A stretch of DNA of 38,334 nucleotides from CAYLRY01 sp964386535 (GCA_964386535.1 CAYLRY010000028.1:1-38334), one strand, 5' to 3'; shown: positions 7,728 to 16,207, counted from the stretch's first letter. Notes: generated by a model not told the origin, from the letters alone. Numbers and translations: made by a program.

Positions 7728-8483
7728 TTAGGATTCGTTAATAGTAATGCTTTTTATCACGGGTGGATTGACCGGCTTACTCATGGCTCCATCCGCACCC
7801 AGTACCACCTCAACCGAGGCAATCTTCATAACCACATCCATCCCTTCGATCACTTTGCCAAACTGGGTATAATTGGGCATCTGATTAAGGTTGCTGGCCC
7901 TGGCGCCGGTACAAATAAAAAATTGACTGCCGTTAGTATTGGCGCCGGAATTAGCCATGGCCACTATACCCGGATCATATTTATGTTTGGGCGGTAACTC
8001 ATCGGCGAATTTATAGCCAGGACCTCCGGTTCCGTTGCCCTTAGGATCACCGGTCTGAATCATGAAATCCTTGATAATGCGGTGAAAGATTATCCCGTTA
8101 TAAAATCCTTCTCTGGAAAGAAACACAAAGTTGTTCACCGTTTTGGGTGATTCCTTAGCGTAAAGCTCTATTTTAAAACTGCCCAAACTAGTCTCGATGG
8201 TGGCAATATACTGTTTTGAGGTATCAATCTGCATGGCAGGAGCCTGGGTCCATTGTTTTACTGAAACTGTACTGCTGGTCACCGGAGATGCTGTGGTCTG
8301 CGGAGGCGCGGTAGTCTTAGTAGCAGTGCTAGTCAGCAAAGGGGTTGTAGTCTTAGGAGTGGGGGAGGTTTGAGCAGCAGGCGAGCTCCGGGTTGTCGTT
8401 GTAGCTTCGCCATTACTACAGGCTGCTCCCAGCATTACTAAAGAGAGACAGAGAAAAATCATAAATAACAGTCTAAGTTTCAT
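7728..8483 (-). CDS. Cyclophilin-type peptidyl-prolyl isomerase, lipoprotein
   Basis: A 251-residue surface-anchored foldase that speeds cis-trans isomerisation of proline bonds. Residues 1-22 form a lipoprotein signal with lipobox LGAAC and Cys22 as the lipidated residue. Residues 23-75 are a low-complexity Thr/Ser/Pro linker, common for extracellular tethers. The cyclophilin domain (about 84-248) has the catalytic Arg in IIFHRIIKDFMIQTGDP, plus GTGGPGYKFADE, ANTNGSQFFI and NYTQFGKVIEGMDVV. It lacks the tryptophan that gives eukaryotic cyclophilins high cyclosporin affinity. It is a single-gene unit with a hairpin downstream at 7669-7694. Confidence 0.9.
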   Translation of the reverse strand: MKLRLLFMIFLCLSLVMLGAACSNGEATTTTRSSPAAQTSPTPKTTTPLLTSTATKTTAPPQTTASPVTSSTVSVKQWTQAPAMQIDTSKQYIATIETSLGSFKIELYAKESPKTVNNFVFLSREGFYNGIIFHRIIKDFMIQTGDPKGNGTGGPGYKFADELPPKHKYDPGIVAMANSGANTNGSQFFICTGARASNLNQMPNYTQFGKVIEGMDVVMKIASVEVVLGADGAMSKPVNPPVIKSITINES

Positions 8484-8648
8484 ATTCCACCTTTCATATT
8501 TTAATGTAATTATTATATACGGATTCGGGCTATTTAGGCCAGCCTTAATACTAGCCCGATTTGTCCCTTGCTTATTCAGACTTATCAGGGTAATATTGAT
8601 TCATGAAAAACATCTGCCAGGATAATTTAAACTCCGGGAGTATTTCAT

Positions 8649-9683
8649 ATGGAAGATATATTAAAAACTCTTGAACCAGATCAAAAAGACTGGGATAGCC
8701 TCTACCGTACAGCCCTGGAATTCAAGTTAGCTGCTCCCTGGGATTGGATTAGTAGCGAAGAAGTGGTGGCCATTGAAAATCAGCTGAATAGCGAAATAGG
8801 ATTTTGTTCCATCCTGGGTTCCGGACGCCAGGAATACGGTGTGGGGATTTATATGGGGGATGAAGGTTACCAGGGGTTCCTTAAAGTGGTATCCGGAAAA
8901 ATTGAGCCGGAAAATTTTTTCTCAAATGCCAGTTTCCCCATGTTTTCTATGCTATTAGTTGACCGGGAAACCATGCAGAAGAAAGATCTGGAAATAATAC
9001 ACAGGACCAGGGTACAGTTCAGGGGTAAAAAAGCCTGGCCGTTATTCCGCAGTGTGCTGCCCGGGTATTTCCCCTGGTTTTTGAATAAAGACGAGGTACT
9101 GTATTTTATTGACGTCCTGCAACAGATCCTTATTATTTCAGATAGGATCAAGGGAAATGATCTGGTTCTTAACAGCAGAGAGATTGGGAATAAAGTTCTG
9201 ACACGCCGCTTACATGAAGGCAAGTGGATAGATGAGTGGCGCCAGTCGCCAAAGCCTGTTGTAGCAACTAAGGAGAATGTAATTATCGGAGCAGTAAAAG
9301 AAGCCCAACTCCTTTTATTAAAGAATTCCGCCGGTCCACTTGAAGGAGAATGGGAACTGGACATGTTTTCTTTGCCTTCTCCAGTTAAATCTGACAACGG
9401 ACGGCCCTTTTATCCCATTTGCATTCTGGTAATAGATAAAAAACAGGGCTTAATAGTCAATACCAGATTGATAGAGCCCAATCTTTCGGCTGAAAATAAG
9501 CAGGATGAACTAATAAATATTCTAAAAGAGTCCCTACCCATGCCGGCCACTATCTGGGTTAATTCCAAACCGGTGAAAGCTCTTCTAAAGCCGTTAGCAG
9601 AGAATCTGGGTATCAATCTGAGATCAGGTCCATTGCCGATGGTAACTGATGCCAGGAGACACCTAATGGAGCGTTTCGGTTAA
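8649..9683 (+). CDS. Uncharacterised protein, possibly DUF7309/DUF6930-like
   Basis: I do not firmly recognise this 344-residue soluble protein. The N-terminal half (about 10-165) has a pattern of WDSLYRTALEFKLAAPWDWI followed by GFCSILGSGRQEYGVGIYMGDEGYQGF, resembling the DUF7309 family from memory. The C-terminal half (about 205-340) ends in strands such as IWVNSKPVKALLKPLAENLGI, which recalls DUF6930. There is no signal peptide or membrane segment. GGGAG lies about 10 bases before the ATG. It is divergent from the cyclophilin gene and convergent with tyrS, so context gives no clue to function. Confidence 0.6.
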   Translation: MEDILKTLEPDQKDWDSLYRTALEFKLAAPWDWISSEEVVAIENQLNSEIGFCSILGSGRQEYGVGIYMGDEGYQGFLKVVSGKIEPENFFSNASFPMFSMLLVDRETMQKKDLEIIHRTRVQFRGKKAWPLFRSVLPGYFPWFLNKDEVLYFIDVLQQILIISDRIKGNDLVLNSREIGNKVLTRRLHEGKWIDEWRQSPKPVVATKENVIIGAVKEAQLLLLKNSAGPLEGEWELDMFSLPSPVKSDNGRPFYPICILVIDKKQGLIVNTRLIEPNLSAENKQDELINILKESLPMPATIWVNSKPVKALLKPLAENLGINLRSGPLPMVTDARRHLMERFG

Positions 9684-9715
9684 GGAGAACATTATACCGG
9701 AAGTGTGGCTGTTTT

Positions 9716-10984
9716 TTAGGCTGTGTGTACCAGCCGGTATTCCTTTTGTCCCTTACGCAGTATAAGCGCCTGCCCTTCGATTGTATCCATTAGAGTAACC
9801 GAACGCTTTATATCATTTACTCTTACATTATTCAAATAAACGCCACCGCTCTGTATTAACCGCCTGGCTTCACCCCTGGACTGAGCAAGGCCGGCAGTAG
9901 CCACCAGGTCTATCAAAGGCATGCCTTCTCCAGCTAAAGCATTTTTATCAGCTTGAATTGAAGGAACATCAGAAAAGATATCCATCACATCCTGCAAAGT
10001 AACATTGCAGATCTCATCACCGAAAAGTATCCTGGAAGCCTGTTCCGCTTTTTTCAATGCATCTGCTCCATGTACTATACGAGTAACTTCCTGAGCCAGT
10101 TTTCTGGGTGCTTCCCGCTTTTCCGGACTGCTGGATAACGAGGCTGCCAGCGAATTGATTTCTTCCTGAGAGAGAAGGGTAAAATATTTCAGGTAAGATA
10201 TAACGTCTTTATCATCTGTATTAAACCAGAACTGGTAAAAACGATAGGGAGAAGTACGGGCTGAGTCCAGCCAGACAGCTCCGTTTTCAGTCTTGCCGAA
10301 CTTGGCCCCGGTAGACGTAGTCAATAACGGAAAAACCAGTGCATGCGCCCTTGCTCCATGAATTTTCCGAATTAAATCCACTCCGGCAGTGATATTTCCC
10401 CATTGATCACTGCCGCCCATCTGAAGGGTACAGTGATGCCTCTCAAAAAGGGTCAGGTAGTCAAAAGCCTGTAGTAACAGATAGCTGAACTCAGTATAAG
10501 AAATCCCTTCTGATTCTAACCGCCGCTTTACCGATTCTTTGGCTATCATGGTATTTACAGAAAAATGCTTACCAATATCACGCAGGAAATCAGTCAAACT
10601 TACCGTGGTCAGCCAGTCAGCGTTATTAACCAATATCGCCGGATTGAGTTTACTATCAAAATCAAGGAACCTACGGAGTTGTTCTTTGATGCCCTCTAAA
10701 TTAGCCTGGACTTCATCTTTGGACAGCATACGTCTTTCCTGTGTTTTACCACTGGGATCGCCAATGAGCCCGGTTCCGCCGCCGGCCACAGCAATGGGTA
10801 TATGCCCGAAACGTTGAAGACGGACCAAACCCATGATGGTTAAAAGATTTCCAGCATGCAGACTGGATGCAGATGGATCAAACCCAATATATGCCGTCAC
10901 CTTTTCAGTGGAAAAAGCTTCGCTCAAACCTTCCGTAGAATCGAATATCAGACCGCGCCATTTAAACTCATCAAAAACATTCAT
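9716..10984 (-). CDS. tyrS: Tyrosyl-tRNA synthetase
   Basis: This cytoplasmic class I synthetase charges tRNA-Tyr. The 422-residue product has the HIGH-like HAGN at residues 43-46, the Tyr-binding FDPSASSLHAGN context, GGSDQWGNITAG, and the KMSKS-like KFGKT at 228-232. The C-terminal S4 RNA-binding domain occupies about residues 355-418 (SRGEARRLIQSGGVYLNNVRV). ATG at 10984 fits the usual N-terminus MNVFDEFKWRGLI, and AGGAAAGG lies about 10 bases upstream; a second ATG seven codons earlier is less likely. I looked for a T-box leader between 10985 and 11240 and saw none. Confidence 0.95.
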   Translation of the reverse strand: MNVFDEFKWRGLIFDSTEGLSEAFSTEKVTAYIGFDPSASSLHAGNLLTIMGLVRLQRFGHIPIAVAGGGTGLIGDPSGKTQERRMLSKDEVQANLEGIKEQLRRFLDFDSKLNPAILVNNADWLTTVSLTDFLRDIGKHFSVNTMIAKESVKRRLESEGISYTEFSYLLLQAFDYLTLFERHHCTLQMGGSDQWGNITAGVDLIRKIHGARAHALVFPLLTTSTGAKFGKTENGAVWLDSARTSPYRFYQFWFNTDDKDVISYLKYFTLLSQEEINSLAASLSSSPEKREAPRKLAQEVTRIVHGADALKKAEQASRILFGDEICNVTLQDVMDIFSDVPSIQADKNALAGEGMPLIDLVATAGLAQSRGEARRLIQSGGVYLNNVRVNDIKRSVTLMDTIEGQALILRKGQKEYRLVHTA

Positions 10985-11079
10985 CTTGAATGGACCTTTC
11001 CTCATATGGTATTAGAACTTTTTTAAATCTAGCATCTGACTGATCGCCTGTCAACCTGACCAAAATCAAAGGCTTTTAA

Positions 11080-11110
11080 TTGACACAAAAGCCAGGAAGT
11101 TTACTACAAT
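11080..11110 (+). promoter_or_regulatory. Possible promoter of the response regulator gene
   Basis: TTGACA at 11080-11085 and TACAAT at 11105-11110 are separated by 19 bases, slightly longer than ideal. It lies about 130 bases before the ATG at 11241. Confidence 0.35.
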
Positions 11111-11240
11111 GAAATTATCAACACGGATATCCGGCTGTCATGGGGACAAGAGTTAGTAAAAAACCGGAGATTGCAGCCTGCTCTACACGCAATCAAGATC
11201 AAAACTGGTGTAATAACTGCGAGGAAGAGAGGCAATAAAA

Positions 11241-11897
11241 ATGATCAGGATTGTACTGGCCGATGATCACCCCGTGGTCAGGAAAGGAATCCAAGCCATA
11301 CTCAGTATTGAGCCTGACATAGAAATCATCGGCGAAGCTGGAGATGGAATAGAAGCCCTGAATATCGTGGACAAATTAAAGCCGGATGTTCTTTTGCTAG
11401 ATTTATCCATGAAAGGACTCAATGGCCTGGAGGTAACCCGCCAGCTTGTTAAAGACCAATCAGCCACTCATATAATAATCCTTTCGATATATAATAACGA
11501 AAATTATGTGAGGGATGCGCTTAAATACGGAGCCAGGGCCTATATTTTAAAAGAAAATACTGACGAAGACCTGATACCAGCCATCAGGGATGTTAACCGC
11601 GGCCGATATTATTTGAGCCGTTCTCTTTTAGAACAGGCAATTAAAGCATATGGGCGAAAAGATGATATCAGTCCGGCAGACGGTTTTGATCTATTGAGCA
11701 AAAGAGAAAAGGAGATATTTTTACTGGTAATCCAGGGTTTGTGTTGTTCTGAAATTGCCGGACGTCTCTTAATCAGTCCACGTACTGTGGAAACCCATAA
11801 AACCAATGCCATGCGAAAATTGGGCCTGCACTCTTATGCAGATCTGATACGCTATGCCCTCCAAAAGAACTTCATCACTTATGAAAGTTCTTCCTGA
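11241..11897 (+). CDS. NarL/FixJ-family response regulator (orphan)
   Basis: A 218-residue two-component transcription regulator. The receiver domain (1-120) keeps the acidic pair in LADDHP, the phospho-acceptor Asp54 in LLLDLSM, a Ser in IILSIY and the Lys in ILKEN. The LuxR-type helix-turn-helix (about 150-212) reads LSKREKEIFLLVIQGL then AGRLLISPRTVETHKTNAMRKLGL. A GAGGAAGAGAGG ribosome binding site precedes the ATG. No histidine kinase gene is adjacent, so its partner must be elsewhere. Residues needed for phosphorylation are intact. The regulated genes cannot be inferred. Confidence 0.88.
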   Translation: MIRIVLADDHPVVRKGIQAILSIEPDIEIIGEAGDGIEALNIVDKLKPDVLLLDLSMKGLNGLEVTRQLVKDQSATHIIILSIYNNENYVRDALKYGARAYILKENTDEDLIPAIRDVNRGRYYLSRSLLEQAIKAYGRKDDISPADGFDLLSKREKEIFLLVIQGLCCSEIAGRLLISPRTVETHKTNAMRKLGLHSYADLIRYALQKNFITYESSS

Positions 11898-11919
11898 ATA
11901 AACTTCTATTTTGCGATTC

Positions 11920-11937
11920 TCTAAACCTTTGTTTAGA
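11920..11937 (+). terminator. Weak 7-bp hairpin after the response regulator gene
   Basis: TCTAAAC (11920-11926) pairs with GTTTAGA (11931-11937) around a 4-base loop, 22 bases after the stop. No T-run follows. The remaining bases to 12146 hold nothing I can support as a gene. Confidence 0.25.
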
Positions 11938-12146
11938 ACATCAGGTGTTTTCCCGCCAGTTCACGGTTAGTACAAAACTCAAACATGGCAAAATATCCTG
12001 GCTACTGAAATTGATGACCAGCATATCGCCCTTTTCAAGGATTATTTATAAGTGCAATCCTTCAGGGCCTGATTAAAACACATGCTGATCCTGGCGTTAC
12101 TTAATCTCCTACCTGGCGTCCTGTTCATTAGAGAGTCTGGAGAAAC

Positions 12147-12935
12147 TTATTTGAAAGCAGCCGGTCTACCTTCAATAAAAGATGCACGTCCTTCATTAAT
12201 ATCTTCAGGATATGATGGTATCAAAACCTCATCATCAATAAACTTTTCCGAACGGGCGGCGCTTACTATGTCCATGGCCATTCCATCATTAACCAGCTTT
12301 TTCATCATGCTCAAAGCTTTGGCCGGGCAAGAGGCCAGTTTTTGCGCCAGGTTTCTGACATGTCCCTGGAACTCGGATGCAGGATATACAAATTGCACCA
12401 GGCCAATGCGCTCAGCCTCCCTGGCATCAATCATATCTCCCAGGAATAATAATTTTTTAGCCATATGTGGTCCAACAATACGCGGCAGAAGCCAGGTAGT
12501 ACAGCCGGAAGCAATCATGGCTCTTTTGATAAAAAACTCACCAAAGGTGGCAGTATCAGAAGCTATAATCAGATCGCAGGACAAAGCGATGCTGAGCCCT
12601 CCGCCAACAGCCACACCATTTACGGCTGCAATTACAGGCTTGGACAATTGCCATATTGCAATATCGTTGTCCCAGGGTATAGCTTCGCCGGGAGGAGGTC
12701 GGTACTGCTTTTGTGAAGAACCGGCCACTGATTTCTGGTCTCTTCCTGCACAGAAAGCGCGCCCTGCACCTGTAATTACCAGAACTCTTACCCCTTCATC
12801 ATCACCGGCTTCCCTGATCGCCTGGCCAAGCTCTACTTCTATTTCATGGTCTAGGGCATTGAGAACCTCAGGACGGTTAAGAGTTATGGTCGCGATCCCG
12901 TTTTCCCTGTTTAATAATATTTTTTTGTAAGACAT
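12147..12935 (-). CDS. Crotonase-superfamily protein (enoyl-CoA hydratase/isomerase-like)
   Basis: A 262-residue crotonase-fold enzyme acting on acyl-CoA thioesters. The oxyanion-hole elements are intact: AFCAGRD (residues 60-65) and NGVAVGGGLSIA (106-117). The two glutamates used by canonical enoyl-CoA hydratase are absent: the GGGCE position is Ser115 and the FGQPE position is Phe135, with a nearby Glu133. It may therefore be an isomerase, hydrolase, decarboxylase or other crotonase rather than a hydratase. AGGAGG is only three bases from the ATG. It is a single minus-strand gene divergent from larB. A plus-strand open frame over the same DNA is judged to be a shadow. Confidence 0.82.
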   Translation of the reverse strand: MSYKKILLNRENGIATITLNRPEVLNALDHEIEVELGQAIREAGDDEGVRVLVITGAGRAFCAGRDQKSVAGSSQKQYRPPPGEAIPWDNDIAIWQLSKPVIAAVNGVAVGGGLSIALSCDLIIASDTATFGEFFIKRAMIASGCTTWLLPRIVGPHMAKKLLFLGDMIDAREAERIGLVQFVYPASEFQGHVRNLAQKLASCPAKALSMMKKLVNDGMAMDIVSAARSEKFIDDEVLIPSYPEDINEGRASFIEGRPAAFK

Positions 12936-13160
12936 AGACCTCCTTTCGCCATTAATCTGTTATATTTCAGATAGGCCTGCACTTAATTCTCACTGAGATG
13001 AAACCGCTGTCTTTGTTAAAAAACAGGCGCTCAATATTATTTACTTCATTATATTTATAGAAATATACTTATAAGAAGTACTTTTAAATAATATAGCCGA
13101 ATCATCAACCACAACGCAAGCAAATAAAACTGATTCCAGCCAAAAGCTCCCGGAGCATGT

Positions 13161-13189
13161 TTGTTTTAATGCAACCGTTCGGTTAAAAT
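13161..13189 (+). promoter_or_regulatory. Putative larB promoter with embedded operator-like elements
   Basis: TTGTTT (13161-13166) and TAAAAT (13184-13189) are 17 bases apart. The spacer contains one TGCAA (13170-13174), the half-site repeated at the fur-family gene, and a dyad AACCG-TT-CGGTT (13173-13184). The region 12936-13160 is AT-rich and holds no gene I can support. Confidence 0.4.
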
Positions 13190-13230
13190 ATTCGCATCAA
13201 GTGACCTGAATGATGAATGAGTGATAGTAA

Positions 13231-14028
13231 ATGGAAAAAGAGACTACCCCGCGGACCGGTTTCCCGGAAGTAGAGGATGTGACATCTCACTGGTTATCGG
13301 TCATACTGGAGAAAGTAAAATCCGGCAAAATATCAGTAGCTGAAGCAGAACAGGAGCTGAGACTGCTGCCTTATGAAGAACTTAGTTTTGCTAAAGTGGA
13401 CCACCACCGGAACCTGCGTTTGGGATTCCCTGAGGTCATTTTCGGGCAGGGTAAAACTGGTGAACAAATTACAGATATAGCAGAAAGAATGGCTGAACGT
13501 TCGGATAAAATACTTATCACCCGCGCCAGTACCGAAGCTTATGCCTTGATAAAAACCCGGATAAAGGATGCCGTATATCACCCTGATTCCAGGGCTGTTG
13601 TAATTAACCGTTCTCGGGAAAATGACCTGAAACCGGGTATAACAGTAGTTACCGGCGGTACTGTTGATATACCGGTAGCTGAAGAGGCAGGTATTACAGC
13701 AGAGCTTATGGGCAACCGGGTAGAAAAAGTCTTCGATATAGGCGTGGCTGGAATTCACAGGCTGCTGGATAAGCTGCCTTTGCTGCGGGAGTCTAGAGTG
13801 CTGGTGGTGGTGGCTGGAATGGAAGGCGCTTTACCCAGCGTTATAGGCGGGCTGGTTTCCATTCCCATCATTGCAGTACCTACCAGCACAGGCTATGGAT
13901 CCAGCTTCAACGGTCTGGCACCTCTTTTAACCATGCTGAATAGCTGCGCCCCGGGTATAGCCGTGGTCAACATCGATAATGGTTTCGGCGCCGGATACCT
14001 GGCCGGATTGATTAATAAGGGCGGGTAA
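13231..14028 (+). CDS. larB: Nickel-pincer cofactor biosynthesis protein LarB
   Basis: LarB carboxylates and hydrolyses nicotinate adenine dinucleotide to pyridinium-3,5-biscarboxylate mononucleotide, the first step in making the nickel-pincer cofactor of lactate racemase. The 265-residue product has an N-terminal helical region (1-85) and a PurE-like C-terminal domain with VTGGTVDIPVAEEA, DIGVAGIHRLL and VVVAGMEGALPSVIGGLV. The conserved cysteine that attacks the pyridinium ring is present as Cys239 in MLNSCAPG, followed by VVNIDNGFGAG. No clear ribosome binding site precedes the ATG. larE follows after 11 bases, so the two are surely co-transcribed. Confidence 0.95.
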   Translation: MEKETTPRTGFPEVEDVTSHWLSVILEKVKSGKISVAEAEQELRLLPYEELSFAKVDHHRNLRLGFPEVIFGQGKTGEQITDIAERMAERSDKILITRASTEAYALIKTRIKDAVYHPDSRAVVINRSRENDLKPGITVVTGGTVDIPVAEEAGITAELMGNRVEKVFDIGVAGIHRLLDKLPLLRESRVLVVVAGMEGALPSVIGGLVSIPIIAVPTSTGYGSSFNGLAPLLTMLNSCAPGIAVVNIDNGFGAGYLAGLINKGG

Positions 14029-14039
14029 GAAAGCTGGAT

Positions 14040-14873
14040 ATGACAGCAGAAAAAAAACTGGCCAGGCTGAAAGATATTTTACAGGAAATGGGTAAGGTGT
14101 TAATAGCTTTCTCAGGCGGAGTGGACAGCACCTTCCTGGCCGCAACTGCCGTTGAAATCCTGGGGTCACAGGCTCTGGCAGTATATGCTGATTCGCACTT
14201 GGCTCCTCCCGGTGATAGAGAGCAGGCTGTTTCCCTGGCCCGCCAGTTAAATCTGCGTTTTCAAATGATCGAGAGCCATGAGATGGAAAATCCGGCTTTT
14301 ACAGCCAACACACCCGACCGCTGCTATATTTGTAAAAAAGACCTCTTTCATGAACTAAAATCCATGGCTGAAAAAGAAGGACTGGCCTGGATAGTAGAGG
14401 GGACCAATTGGGACGATCAGAAAGACTACCGGCCGGGAAGAAAGGCCTCCGCTGAAGCTGGGGTCCGCAGCCCTCTCATGGAAGTGAAATTGACCAAGGA
14501 GGAGATACGCCAGCTTTCCAGGGAAGAGGGGCTGCCTACCTGGGATAAACCCGCTTCTCCCTGCCTGGCTTCAAGAATCTCCTATGGTTTGCCAGTGACC
14601 TTTGAAACGCTCTCTAAAATTGCCGCGGGTGAAAATTATCTGCACCAACTGGGGTTACCAAATCTCAGGCTGCGCCATCATGGAGAAATAGCCCGTATAG
14701 AGGTGGATCAAAAGGACATAGCACGGCTGGCGCAGGACAGGACAAGGCTGGATATTGTAAACCATTTAAAAGAGCTGGGTTACAAATACATTACCCTGGA
14801 TTTGACTGGATACCGCACGGGTAGCCTGAACGCCAGCATAATGAAAAATACTAAGAACAATTGTGTTCCCTGA
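14040..14873 (+). CDS. larE: ATP-dependent sacrificial sulfur transferase LarE
   Basis: LarE adenylates the cofactor carboxylates and replaces their oxygen with sulfur, in the best-studied enzyme by sacrificing its own cysteine. The 277-residue protein has the PP-loop ATP-binding motif AFSGGVDSTF at 23-32 and a CYICKK motif at 95-100. Cys175 in KPASPCLASRI aligns by position with the sacrificial Cys176 of Lactiplantibacillus plantarum LarE. Other conserved parts are EGTNWDD (120-126) and LRHHGEIARIE. A terminator-like hairpin begins at the stop codon and separates larBE from larC. Confidence 0.95.
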   Translation: MTAEKKLARLKDILQEMGKVLIAFSGGVDSTFLAATAVEILGSQALAVYADSHLAPPGDREQAVSLARQLNLRFQMIESHEMENPAFTANTPDRCYICKKDLFHELKSMAEKEGLAWIVEGTNWDDQKDYRPGRKASAEAGVRSPLMEVKLTKEEIRQLSREEGLPTWDKPASPCLASRISYGLPVTFETLSKIAAGENYLHQLGLPNLRLRHHGEIARIEVDQKDIARLAQDRTRLDIVNHLKELGYKYITLDLTGYRTGSLNASIMKNTKNNCVP

Positions 14874-14899
14874 AAGGAAAGCAAAGGGAACCCCTTTTT
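14864..14899 (+). terminator. Terminator-like hairpin between larE and larC
   Basis: GTTCCCT (14864-14871 region) pairs with AGGGAAC (14885-14891) around a 13-base loop, followed by CCC and five T's (14895-14899). It overlaps the larE stop codon. It could reduce read-through into larC. Confidence 0.4.
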
Positions 14900-14914
14900 A
14901 ACTCCCATATGCTA

Positions 14915-14929
14915 TAACAAAAATTGTTA
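14915..14929 (+). promoter_or_regulatory. Perfect 6-3-6 inverted repeat upstream of larC
   Basis: TAACAA-AAA-TTGTTA lies 36 bases before the larC ATG. It is a candidate operator or small RNA stem. It does not resemble the TGCAA elements near the fur-family gene. The right arm could serve as a poor -35 element, but no well-spaced -10 is visible. Confidence 0.3.
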
Positions 14930-14964
14930 AAAATAAAATTCTTTATATGGTTTAAAGGGATAAA

Positions 14965-16167
14965 ATGACTAAAATAGCCTATTTCGACTGTTTTTCCGGT
15001 TGCAGCGGGGATATGATTCTGGGGGCATTGCTGGATGCCGGGCTGAAACTGGAAAAGTTACGTGAAGGTCTGGCTGGACTAAATATCAGCGGTTATGAAC
15101 TGGCCGAGGAGAAGGTCCTGCGTTCTTCCATCCTGGCCACGCAATTCCGCGTTATCATGGACCCCGAAATAGAGCAACACCACCGATCTTTAACCGAAAT
15201 ACTTGAAATCATTAACTGCAGTCATCTCGCAGGTAAGGTGAAAGATCAAAGTTGCTCTGTTTTTCGCCGTCTAGGCGAAGTTGAAGCGGGGATTCATAAA
15301 CAAAGATTAGATCAGGTCCACTTCCACGAACTGGGTGCGATAGACACCATAATAGATATAATAGGTACAGTATTTGCATTGGACTCAATGCAAATAACTC
15401 ACGTGTACGCTTCACCGCTTCCTGCCGGGGGGGGCGCGGTTAATACTTCTCACGGGCTATTACCTGTTCCTGCTCCGTCAACCCTGCAAATTTTAGCAGA
15501 TGCCAGAGCCCCAATCGTCCCATTCCCAGGGTCAACTAATCCAGGTGAGCTGGTAACACCCACCGGAGCTGTTTTACTCACCTCCCTGGCCGTTTTCAAG
15601 CTACCAGAGATGCAAATCAGCCGCGTGGGTTATGGGACCGGCAGTAAAAATTTTCAAAACTGGCCTAACGTTCTACGCCTATGGCTGGGAGAAGAAACAC
15701 AACGGGAAGAAAACAGCGAACTGGTGCTGCTGGAAACCAATATAGATGATATGAGCCCCCAGGTCTACGGCTATTTGATGGACAGGCTACTGGCTGCCGG
15801 AGCGGCTGATGTGTGGTTTACCCCTATCCAGATGAAGAAAAACCGCCCGGCTGTTATGTTAAGCGTCCTGGGACCAGCACATTTAGAAATTGAGCTGACT
15901 GAAATAATATTAAGGGAGACTACAACACTGGGGGTTCGAGCCAGGAAGGTCGCCCGCCATATAGCACAACGCGAAATGATTGAATTTGAGTCCAGCCTGG
16001 GTCCGGCCAGAGTTAAAGTAAAAAGATGGGGCAGAGACTTTACGGATATTTCTCCGGAGTACGAGGACTGCCGCCGCATTTCTATGAAGCTGGGGTTACC
16101 TCTCAGAGAGGTGTCCAGAACCCTTGAGGCGGATGCACGTCGTTATTTAAATGGCTTTAAGCCTTGA
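14965..16167 (+). CDS. larC: Nickel insertion protein LarC (fused LarC1-LarC2)
   Basis: LarC is the CTP-dependent cyclometallase that inserts nickel and forms the metal-carbon bond of the pincer cofactor. The 400-residue product begins with MTKIAYFDCFSGCSGDMILG-like residues diagnostic of the family, has a His-containing stretch near EQHHRSL, and PLPAGGGAVNTSHGLLPVPAP in the first domain. The second (LarC2) domain includes ETNIDDMSPQVYGYLMDRL from about residue 257. In L. plantarum the two halves are joined by programmed frameshifting; here they are one continuous frame. A run of eight G's (15427-15434) is read in frame. The ATG follows AAAGGG. Confidence 0.95.
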   Translation: MTKIAYFDCFSGCSGDMILGALLDAGLKLEKLREGLAGLNISGYELAEEKVLRSSILATQFRVIMDPEIEQHHRSLTEILEIINCSHLAGKVKDQSCSVFRRLGEVEAGIHKQRLDQVHFHELGAIDTIIDIIGTVFALDSMQITHVYASPLPAGGGAVNTSHGLLPVPAPSTLQILADARAPIVPFPGSTNPGELVTPTGAVLLTSLAVFKLPEMQISRVGYGTGSKNFQNWPNVLRLWLGEETQREENSELVLLETNIDDMSPQVYGYLMDRLLAAGAADVWFTPIQMKKNRPAVMLSVLGPAHLEIELTEIILRETTTLGVRARKVARHIAQREMIEFESSLGPARVKVKRWGRDFTDISPEYEDCRRISMKLGLPLREVSRTLEADARRYLNGFKP

Positions 16168-16192
16168 CACATTTTAAATTGAACTATATAAT
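16164..16192 (+). promoter_or_regulatory. Perfect consensus promoter of the Fur-family gene
   Basis: TTGACA (16164-16169), a 17-base spacer and TATAAT (16187-16192) match the sigma-70 consensus exactly. The predicted start near 16199 leaves a leader of only about 14 bases before ATG 16213. A promoter this strong suggests that repression does the regulating. Confidence 0.85.
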
Positions 16193-16207
16193 TGCAACCA
16201 GGTGCAA
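16193..16207 (+). promoter_or_regulatory. TGCAA-N5-TGCAA operator candidate at the fur-family start site
   Basis: TGCAA at 16193-16197 and 16203-16207 repeat with a 10-base period and cover the predicted transcription start. The same spaced pair recurs at 16660-16674. By position it is a likely self-repression site for the Fur-family protein. It is similar to, but one base more tightly spaced than, the Nur box of Streptomyces as I remember it. Confidence 0.6.

Noticed and set aside
8525..8559. TCGGGCTA/TAGCCCGA dyad in the divergent region before the uncharacterised gene
   Set aside because: The 8-bp arms are real but the 19-base centre and lack of a nearby promoter pairing gave too little to assign a role.
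9694..9740. ATACCGG/CCGGTAT inverted repeat between the uncharacterised gene and tyrS as a bidirectional terminator
   Set aside because: The stem is only 7 bp with a 33-base loop and overlaps the tyrS coding end; the T-run lies inside the loop, not after the stem.
10985..11240. T-box leader upstream of tyrS
   Set aside because: No T-box consensus or specifier-loop arrangement was seen, and the stretch also serves the divergent response regulator gene.
12082..12930. 282-codon plus-strand open frame opposite the crotonase gene
   Set aside because: It has Ser/Thr/Ala-rich composition with no motif, lacks a convincing ribosome binding site and mirrors a well-supported gene on the other strand.
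12936..13160. Nickel-cobalt riboswitch upstream of larB
   Set aside because: I looked for a structured aptamer and saw only AT-rich sequence with short dyads.
15427..15434. Run of eight G's in larC as a programmed frameshift site
   Set aside because: In L. plantarum LarC is made by frameshifting, but here the reading frame is continuous through both domains and gives a full-length 400-residue protein.
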